Source: Cytophagales bacterium | GTDB taxonomy: Bacteria > Bacteroidota > Bacteroidia > Cytophagales > ES-bin-26 | NCBI GenBank assembly: GCA_014379925.1 | Contig: JACMKY010000226.1 | Coordinates: 1-20,662, forward strand | Direction of reading: 5' to 3' | DNA length: 20,662 bases | Notes under the pieces: generated by a model | The model's database searches: none | What the model saw: the letters and a program-made list of their open reading frames with translations, nothing else | Told to the model about the DNA's origin: nothing | Made by a program: the position numbers and the translations under genes | Shown here: piece after piece, positions 15,715 to 20,662 of the stretch | Numbering within the stretch: the stretch's first letter is position 1 | Layout: the number at the start of each line of letters is the position of its first letter

Positions 15715-16995
15715 ATGAAGACTAAAACTACCCTTCCTCGTCATCCTTGGCGGCAGCTTGCCCTGATCGATCCCCGGCTGGACCAGTACACTTGGGTGGG
15801 CTGGTTGAAAATTCACCCCAGCAACCTGTTCATCCTGCCCTTCGCCGTAACGGTGCTGCTGGTTTACGCGGGCTTCACCCGTGGGCTTCACCTGGGAAGC
15901 GTGCTGAGTTCGCTCGTGGTGGGATTGCCGGTCGGCTACCTGATCGGGTTGATGGAGACCCACTCCCAGGCGTTGCAGCGGGTGTGCAAGCGCCGCCAGT
16001 TCGCCACCTTTCTGTTGACGAAGACGCTGCGTTTGTCGCTGCTCTTCAGCCTCTTGTTCACCCTGCTGATTCCGGCCCTCTTGCTGATCGACATGCAATT
16101 CCACTATTCGATGTTCGACGTCGGCCTGGCCTCCTTTCTCAAGCAGCAGTTCTTCGAGGTGCTGGCCATTTCGCTGGTGGTGGCGGGGTTGGTCAATTTC
16201 TTCCTCGAAATCAACCGGAAACTGGGGCCGGGCGTGCTGCTCAACCTGATCACGGGCCGTTACCACACGCCCCAGTCGCAGGAGCGCACGTTCCTTTTCC
16301 TGGACGTCAACAATTCCACGCCCCTGGCCGAATCGCTCGGCGACGTCAAGTTCAGCGAATTCCTGCAGGATTTCTTCTACGACATCAACGACACCATCAG
16401 CCAGTACGGGGGAAAAGTATACCAGTACGTGGGCGATGAAGTGGTCGTTTCGTGGAAATCCAGGCCCGGCTTCGTCGATAACCGGGCCGTGGAATGTTAC
16501 CTGGCCATTCAGGAGCGCATCCGGGAGATTGCGGCGTATTACCGAACCACCTACGGGTGCGTCCCCGAGTTCAAGGGGGGCATCCACCGGGGAACGGTGG
16601 TAGTGGCCGAGGTCGGAAAAACCAAGTCGGAAATTGCCTACCACGGGGACGTGCTCAACACCACTTCCCGCATTGCCAACCTCTGCGCCACGCTGGAACA
16701 CGACCTGCTGGTTTCGGACAAAGTGTGCGAAAATATGGTTCCCGATCCTACCCTGGCTGTCGAACCCCTGGGCAGCTTCTACCTGAAGGGCAAGTCGCGC
16801 GGGGTTACCCTGTACGCCATCAGCCGGGCCGCTACGCCGGACGCCGCAACCGCACCGGCCGTTTCAACCGGGCGCAACGCCCCGCCGGAATTGAACGCGG
16901 AACCATCCGTCCATCCTGCCGTCAGGAATGACTTGGCGGTTCCGACTTCTTCCCTGCAAACCGAGGAGTGGGCCGAATCCGCGGGTGTCCGATGA
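15715..16995 (+). CDS. Membrane-anchored class III adenylate/guanylate-type cyclase
   Basis: The product is 426 residues. Four hydrophobic helices lie at about 37-54, 59-80, 101-127 and 146-164. A cytoplasmic class III cyclase domain follows at about 190-370. Metal ligands are Asp197 (LFLDVNNSTPLAE) and Asp241 (YVGDEVVVSW). The transition-state residues are Asn315 and Arg319 (VLNTTSRIA). The purine-binding Lys is replaced by Gln237 (VYQYVGD), and the second base-contact position, seven residues before the Asn, is Ala308 (IAYHGD). Base recognition is therefore not canonical. Cyclases with four N-terminal helices are common in Bacteroidota and usually annotated as adenylate/guanylate cyclase. 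The last 55 or so residues are a Pro/Ala-rich, probably unstructured tail. It lies 89 bp after the receiver-cyclase and only 39 bp before ppk1, which suggests cotranscription with ppk1. Confidence 0.92.
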   Translation: MKTKTTLPRHPWRQLALIDPRLDQYTWVGWLKIHPSNLFILPFAVTVLLVYAGFTRGLHLGSVLSSLVVGLPVGYLIGLMETHSQALQRVCKRRQFATFLLTKTLRLSLLFSLLFTLLIPALLLIDMQFHYSMFDVGLASFLKQQFFEVLAISLVVAGLVNFFLEINRKLGPGVLLNLITGRYHTPQSQERTFLFLDVNNSTPLAESLGDVKFSEFLQDFFYDINDTISQYGGKVYQYVGDEVVVSWKSRPGFVDNRAVECYLAIQERIREIAAYYRTTYGCVPEFKGGIHRGTVVVAEVGKTKSEIAYHGDVLNTTSRIANLCATLEHDLLVSDKVCENMVPDPTLAVEPLGSFYLKGKSRGVTLYAISRAATPDAATAPAVSTGRNAPPELNAEPSVHPAVRNDLAVPTSSLQTEEWAESAGVR

Positions 16996-17034
16996 AGCGG
17001 TCCGTCGGCCCCGCTCTCCGTTAATCCATTTTTC

Positions 17035-18810
17035 ATGTCATTACCCAACCCCTACTTCAACCGTGACCTGAGCTGGTTGTCCTTCAACTACCGCGTTTTG
17101 ATGGAGGCCCGGGACCCGGAAGTTCCCTTGGCCCAACGGATCAGGTTCCTGGCCATCTTCTCCTCCAACCTTGACGAATTTTTCCGGGTGCGGGTGGCCT
17201 CCCTGCGCACCCTGACCGGCATCAAGCGGAAGAAACTTCAGGCACAGCACCTCGACTTCGATCCGCGGGAAGTACTGGCCAGCATCCACGACACCGTGGA
17301 TGAGCACCAACGGGAGTACGGACGGGTGTTTCGCGACCAGATCCTGCCCGACCTGAGGCGGCACCGCGTAATCCTCTACCAGGAGGAACCCCTGCGGGAG
17401 GAACACCAGCACGAGGTGAGCCGGATTTTCCGGAGCAAGGTGCTCTCCTACCTGCAACCCGTGTTCATCGGGGCGGGCAACCGTTCCAAAGATACCCGGA
17501 AACTCCCCTTTCTCGACAGCAAGACGCTTTATTTTGCCATCAGTCTCCGACGGCGGAACAGTCCGGGACCGAGTCCGGGACCGAGTCCGGGAGAGTCGGC
17601 GTCCGGAGGAGAGACTACGTTCGCCTACCTCAACATTCCTTCCGACAAGTTGACGCGTTTCGTGGAGCTGTCTCCCCTGGATGGCTGCTTCTACTACGTG
17701 TTCATCGATGACATCATCCGGGCCAACCTGGGGGTGGTGTTCCCGGGCTACGAGGTGCTGGGTTGTTTCAGTTTTAAGCTCAACCGCGCCGAAGACAACG
17801 GCATCGACGACGAATACGACGGCGACCTGGTAGAAAAAGTGAAGGCCCAACTCGACAAACGCAAGACTGCCCCCCCCATCCGCTTTCTCTACGACGCGGG
17901 AACCCCGGCGGAACTGCTCGCCTTGTTCACGCGCCTGTTCGATTTGCACGACGACGACCTGATGCCCGGCGGTCGCTACCACAACCTCAGCGACCTCACG
18001 AAATTGCCGGTTTCCTCCAAGCCCGGTTTGGCCGAGCCCGCGTATCCGGCCCTGGTACGGCCGGAACTGGAAGCGAGTGAGTCCATGTTCGACGCCATTG
18101 ACCAGCAAGACCGCATCATCCACTTCCCTTACCAGTCGTACGATTACGTGCTGCGCTTCTTCAACGAAGCGGCCATTGACCCCTTCGTGTACGAGATCAA
18201 GGTAACGCTCTACCGCATTGCTACCAACTCCCTCATTGCCAACGCCCTCATCAGCGCCGCCAAGAATGGCAAGCGCGTAACGGTGTTCGTGGAAGTAAAA
18301 GCCCGCTTCGACGAAGCCAACAACCTGCGGTGGGCGAAAGAAATGGAGGAGGCCGGCATTCACCTCATCTACAGCATTCCCGGCCTCAAGGTGCACGCCA
18401 AAGTGGCGTTGATCAAACGAAGAAATCCTTTCGGCGTACCGAGTGTGAAACACTGGGATTACGCCTACTTCGGCACGGGCAATTTCAACGAGGTGACCGC
18501 CGGGGTATACGCCGACCATGGGCTCTTCACCTGTCACCGCGGTATGATCAAAGAGATGGAAAAAGTATTCCACTACCTGAAAAAGCAGAAGGAAGTGCGC
18601 CGCCTCCGACACTTGCTCGTGGCGCGCTTCAACATGCAGGACAAGTACTTGGCGTTGATCGACCGGGAAATTACTTTTGCCGGCCAGGGGGAGCCGGCTA
18701 GTCTGATTATCAAGCTCAACGGGCTGGAAGAACGGACAATGATCGACAAACTCTACGAAGCAGCGCGGGCGGGCGAAAAGGTGGACCTGATCATCCGGGG
18801 CATTTGCTGA
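17035..18810 (+). CDS. ppk1: Polyphosphate kinase 1, N-terminal 591 residues up to an in-frame TGA
   Basis: PPK1 makes long-chain polyphosphate from ATP through a phosphohistidine intermediate. This frame starts with the classic N-terminus (YFNRDLSWLSFNYRVLMEA, then FLAIFSSNLDEFFRVRVASLR) and continues through the head region. It includes the first C-terminal catalytic domain, with the phosphoacceptor His454 in GLKVHAKVALIKR. It stops at TGA 18808-18810 directly after VDLIIRGIC. The family continues there with a small residue (Ser, Ala or Cys), then LxPG. The next codons in the same frame supply exactly that (18811-19176). With the TGA read as an amino acid the protein would be 713 residues, a normal PPK1 size. 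As it stands, the truncated product lacks the second essential active-site His. A 25-residue structured insert lies at residues 170-194. Start ATG 17035 is 39 bp after the membrane cyclase. Explanations are recent inactivation, TGA read-through, or a base error. Confidence 0.9.
   Translation: MSLPNPYFNRDLSWLSFNYRVLMEARDPEVPLAQRIRFLAIFSSNLDEFFRVRVASLRTLTGIKRKKLQAQHLDFDPREVLASIHDTVDEHQREYGRVFRDQILPDLRRHRVILYQEEPLREEHQHEVSRIFRSKVLSYLQPVFIGAGNRSKDTRKLPFLDSKTLYFAISLRRRNSPGPSPGPSPGESASGGETTFAYLNIPSDKLTRFVELSPLDGCFYYVFIDDIIRANLGVVFPGYEVLGCFSFKLNRAEDNGIDDEYDGDLVEKVKAQLDKRKTAPPIRFLYDAGTPAELLALFTRLFDLHDDDLMPGGRYHNLSDLTKLPVSSKPGLAEPAYPALVRPELEASESMFDAIDQQDRIIHFPYQSYDYVLRFFNEAAIDPFVYEIKVTLYRIATNSLIANALISAAKNGKRVTVFVEVKARFDEANNLRWAKEMEEAGIHLIYSIPGLKVHAKVALIKRRNPFGVPSVKHWDYAYFGTGNFNEVTAGVYADHGLFTCHRGMIKEMEKVFHYLKKQKEVRRLRHLLVARFNMQDKYLALIDREITFAGQGEPASLIIKLNGLEERTMIDKLYEAARAGEKVDLIIRGIC
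17542..17616. repeat. 75-bp palindromic insert with 12-bp tandem repeats inside ppk1
   Basis: The segment begins AGTCTCCGAC and ends GAGACT, giving 6-bp inverted ends. Its core repeats GTCCGGGACCGA at 17561-17572 and 17573-17584, with a diverged third copy GTCCGGGAGAGT at 17585-17596. The core is rich in GGAC/GTCC self-complementarity. It is exactly 25 codons (residues 170-194) and encodes a Pro/Gly/Ser-rich stretch, PGPSPGPSPGES. It sits between two conserved strands, TLYFAISL and FAYLNIPSDKL, where most PPK1 proteins have a short loop. The frame is kept. Confidence 0.7.
18808..18810 (+). other. In-frame TGA interrupting ppk1
   Basis: TGA follows the TGC Cys codon of the RGIC motif (codon 592). 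One base change (TGC, TGT, TGG or TCA to TGA) would explain it. The frame on both sides is unbroken and fully family-like, and no frameshift is involved. I looked at the 40 bases after it for a bacterial selenocysteine-insertion hairpin. I saw only a weak 3-bp GCC/GGC stem, so recoding is not supported by local structure. Confidence 0.9.
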
Positions 18811-18813
18811 CTG

Positions 18814-19176
18814 GTGCCCGGGGTGGCTGGCTTGAGCGAGAACATCCGCGTCATCCGGCTGGTGGATCAGTTTCTGGAACACGGCCGGGTGGCAATCTTC
18901 CACAACGGCGGGGAAGAAGAAATGTACCTGGCCTCCGCCGACTGGATGGATCGTAACCTGCACCGCCGGATCGAAGTGGGGTTTCCCGTGTACAACCCGC
19001 AGGTGAAAGCGGAAATCCGGCAGATCATTGACTTCCAACTGAGCGACAACACCAAGGCGCGTCAGCTCGACGCGCAGCACCAACACCAGGAAGTAGATCG
19101 CCCCCCGTCGGAGACTACCCCGGCCGTGCGCGCCCAAACCGATACGTACGCGTGGCTGCGAAAGCAAGAATGGTGA
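18814..19176 (+). pseudogene. ppk1: C-terminal remainder of polyphosphate kinase 1
   Basis: This is the direct in-frame continuation of ppk1 after the TGA. It could be translated on its own only from the GTG at 18814, four bases past the stop (120 residues). It carries the second PPK1 C-terminal domain: GLSENIRVIRLVDQFLEH with the second active-site His (codon 616 of the whole gene), then IFHNGGEEEMYLASADWMDRN, then IEVGFPVYNP, and a C-terminal helix. All expected motifs are intact, which argues that the TGA is recent, read through, or an error. Reinitiation at the GTG could in principle give two complementing pieces, but this is speculative. The 10-mer GTCGGAGACT at 19107-19116 is the inverse of the end of the insert at 17542. 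Confidence 0.85.
19107..19116 (-). repeat. Inverted copy of the ppk1 insert end sequence
   Basis: GTCGGAGACT is the exact reverse complement of AGTCTCCGAC at 17542-17551. It lies in the low-conservation region near the ppk1 C-terminus (encoding PPSETTP). It could be a remnant or solo end of the same element, or chance: a 10-bp match alone is weak. Confidence 0.45.
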
Positions 19177-19180
19177 AATT

Positions 19181-19286
19181 AATTACGAATTACGAATCCG
19201 GAGTCAACCTAATTGATCGTTAACATAGCGTAATTCGTAATTCGTAATTCGTAATTCGTAATTCGTAATTCGTAATTCGTAATCGA
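19181..19286. repeat. 7-bp TAATTCG tandem array with inverted upstream arm
   Basis: Seven perfect TAATTCG units run from 19231 to 19279, followed by a degenerate unit TAATCGA (19280-19286). The array ends 3 bp before the ATG of the HD gene at 19290. The stretch AATTACGAATTACGAAT (19181-19197) is the inverse of the array, so the spacer could fold into a long AT-rich hairpin whose loop includes a GTTAAC. The array occupies the position of the ribosome binding site and much of any local promoter, and I see no Shine-Dalgarno sequence. Confidence 0.9.
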
Positions 19287-19289
19287 TAT

Positions 19290-20513
19290 ATGTTCTTTGA
19301 AACCGATTTGTTGAGAAAAACCCGGGAACACGCCGAATCCCTGCTTTCGGAGCGCACGACCGGGCGTTTTCCTTACCACAACCTCGACCATACCCGCGAA
19401 GTGGTGGAAGCGGCCAACGAAATCGGAAAACGAAGCGGCCTGGACAAGAAAGACCTGGAAACCGTATTGATTGCCGCCTGGATGCACGATACCGGCTACT
19501 GCAACCAGGTCACTGAACACGAAGAAGCGGGTGCCGAATTGGCGCGGGACTTTCTCCAGCAAAACGGCAGCGGACCCCACCGGATCGAAAAAGTAGTGCA
19601 TTGCATCCGGGCGACCAAAATGCCGCAACAGCCCGAAGGCCTCCTGGCCGAAGTGCTTTGCGACGCCGACTTGTACCACCTTGCCACGGCAGAGTATCCC
19701 CGGAAAACGGAAATGATGCGGCAAGAGTTTGCCACGGTGAAAAGCCAGCCAATCAGCGAAGAAGAGTGGGAGGAAATCAACGTCCGTTTCCTGCGCGACC
19801 ACGTCTACTTTACGGCGTACGGAAAAACCGAATTGCAACCCCGGCAGGACAAGAACCTGCGGAAACTGGAAAAGAAAATCCGCCAACGCCGCGCGTCCAC
19901 CGAACTGCCTTCCGGAGCCGCGGAAGAACTGGTGAAGGAGAATCAGAAGCTGAAGGCTAAGTTGGAAAAGGAAAAAAACAAGCTGGGGCGGGGCGTGGAA
20001 ACGATGTTCCGGACCACCTCCACCAACCACTACCAACTGAGCGACATGGCCGATAACAAGGCGAACATCATGATTTCCATCAATGCGATCATGGTCTCCC
20101 TGATCGTGTCGGTGATGATCCGCAAGTTCGAGGAGTTTCCCAACCTCATCCTGCCCACTGCCATCCTCACGACCGTGTGCCTGCTGACCATCGTGTTCGC
20201 GGTGCTGGCCACCCGCCCCCGGTTTACCAGCGGCGTTTTTACCCGGGAAGACATTCATAACCGAAAAGCGAACCTGCTTTTTTTCGGTAACTTTCACCGG
20301 ATGAACCTCGAGGACTACGAATGGGGCATGCTGGAGATCATGAAAGACAGCAATTTACTCTATACCAGCATGATCCACGATATCTACTTCCTGGGCAAGG
20401 TGCTGGGACGCAAGTACAGCCTGCTGCGCATCTCCTACACCATTTTTATGTACGGATTCGTATTCTCCGTCCTCTGCTACGCCGTTGCGCTCACCTTCTT
20501 TCCGGTGTATTAG
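19290..20513 (+). CDS. HD-domain phosphohydrolase fused to a Pycsar-effector-like (DUF5706) membrane region
   Basis: The product is 407 residues. An N-terminal HD domain (about 1-160) shows the ligand series His30/His34 (FPYHNLDHT), His66-Asp67 (AWMHDTGY), a further His at 104 (VVHCIRATK) and Asp125/Asp127 (VLCDADLYHL). It is therefore probably an active metal-dependent phosphohydrolase, with substrate unknown. A charged coiled coil (about 175-235) leads to a C-terminal region like PF18967 (DUF5706, the Pycsar membrane effector family). It contains SDMADNKANIMISINAI with a first helix at about 259-277, a second helix at about 286-307, a conserved cytoplasmic part (LLFFGNFHRM, then YEWGMLEIM), and a last helix at about 384-404. 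In Pycsar defence, related proteins respond to cCMP or cUMP by damaging the membrane. HD fusions of this type also occur in Bacteroidota outside any proven defence locus. It lies 113 bp after ppk1, behind a 7-bp tandem array that abuts the ATG. Two class III cyclases lie upstream. Confidence 0.85.
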   Translation: MFFETDLLRKTREHAESLLSERTTGRFPYHNLDHTREVVEAANEIGKRSGLDKKDLETVLIAAWMHDTGYCNQVTEHEEAGAELARDFLQQNGSGPHRIEKVVHCIRATKMPQQPEGLLAEVLCDADLYHLATAEYPRKTEMMRQEFATVKSQPISEEEWEEINVRFLRDHVYFTAYGKTELQPRQDKNLRKLEKKIRQRRASTELPSGAAEELVKENQKLKAKLEKEKNKLGRGVETMFRTTSTNHYQLSDMADNKANIMISINAIMVSLIVSVMIRKFEEFPNLILPTAILTTVCLLTIVFAVLATRPRFTSGVFTREDIHNRKANLLFFGNFHRMNLEDYEWGMLEIMKDSNLLYTSMIHDIYFLGKVLGRKYSLLRISYTIFMYGFVFSVLCYAVALTFFPVY

Positions 20514-20613
20514 CGGCCACCCGGTGGTGGTTAGCCGTTGAGCACTCAGTTCGAAACGACCAATCCTTTTTGTTTAAACAATTGACCGTCAGACTTTTCA
20601 CAACCCATAAATA

Positions 20614-20636
20614 ACCTCGCTGCAAGGCAACGAGGT
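20614..20636 (+). terminator. Hairpin about 100 bp after the HD gene
   Basis: ACCTCG (20614-20619) pairs with CGAGGT (20631-20636), with inner TGC/GCA pairs around AAG, separated by a C/A mismatch. There is no T-run after it, so it is a poor intrinsic terminator. It may instead be another small repeat. The rest of 20514-20662 shows no gene. Confidence 0.3.
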
Positions 20637-20662
20637 CACCACGACTTACCAGTGCTTCCGTG

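Noticed and set aside
18811..18850. Selenocysteine-insertion hairpin after the ppk1 TGA
   Set aside because: Only a weak 3-bp stem could be drawn by eye, and the residue position is not a catalytic Cys in the family.
17041..19167. 708-residue minus-strand frame spanning all of ppk1
   Set aside because: It is a shadow of the GC-rich ppk1 codons with a composition like the other antisense frames. It does not explain the TGA, since the plus-strand protein is clearly PPK1 on both sides.
19181..19286. CRISPR array
   Set aside because: The 7-bp units are directly adjacent with no unique spacers and no cas genes nearby. It is a simple tandem repeat.
20514..20662. Start of a further gene or an RNA gene at the right edge
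   Set aside because: There is no tRNA-like fold and no frame of convincing composition. Only a small hairpin is visible.

Overview
The window comes from a GC-rich member of the Bacteroidota, most likely a Cytophagales-type organism. The strongest evidence is a full-length sprA, the giant outer-membrane translocon of the type IX secretion system, which is restricted to this phylum. Supporting signs are a Bacteroidota-type promoter element (TAnnTTTG) before the histidine kinase, four-helix membrane class III cyclases, and an HD/Pycsar-effector-like protein. I cannot name the genus from sequence alone.

Layout. Positions 1-428 hold no gene I can support. On the minus strand, read right to left, lie maeB (10916-8634), ruvA (8467-7871) and sprA (7739-429). 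They are co-directional, with spacers of 166 and 131 bp. A divergent 353-bp region (10917-11269) separates them from a plus-strand series: a DUF2238/YjdF-like membrane protein (11270-11953), a soluble triple-PAS histidine kinase (12266-14347), a receiver-cyclase response regulator (14534-15625), a membrane-bound class III cyclase (15715-16995), polyphosphate kinase ppk1 (17035-19176, broken by one in-frame TGA at 18808-18810), and an HD-domain protein with a C-terminal Pycsar-effector-like membrane region (19290-20513).

How the genes may work together. The left half is housekeeping and secretion: malic enzyme, Holliday junction helicase subunit, T9SS translocon. The right half looks like a signalling block: a kinase and a response regulator whose output is a nucleotide cyclase, then a second cyclase, then polyphosphate synthesis, then a membrane protein that may sense or degrade a nucleotide. 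Both cyclases keep the metal-binding Asp pair and the Asn/Arg transition-state pair. Both have Gln where the purine-recognising Lys normally sits, so their substrate is uncertain. A functional link between the cyclases and the HD/Pycsar-like protein is inference.

Unusual features. (1) ppk1 has a single TGA at the position after the conserved RGIC motif, with an intact downstream frame. (2) Two copies of a palindromic intergenic element built on GAATGTCGAA flank the histidine kinase. (3) A structured 75-bp in-frame insert with 12-bp repeats lies inside ppk1, and its 10-bp end sequence recurs inverted near the ppk1 3' end. (4) A 7-bp tandem array runs to within a few bases of the start codon of the HD gene. 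(5) Most other spacers also carry palindromes or simple repeats, so the genome seems rich in small dispersed repeats.
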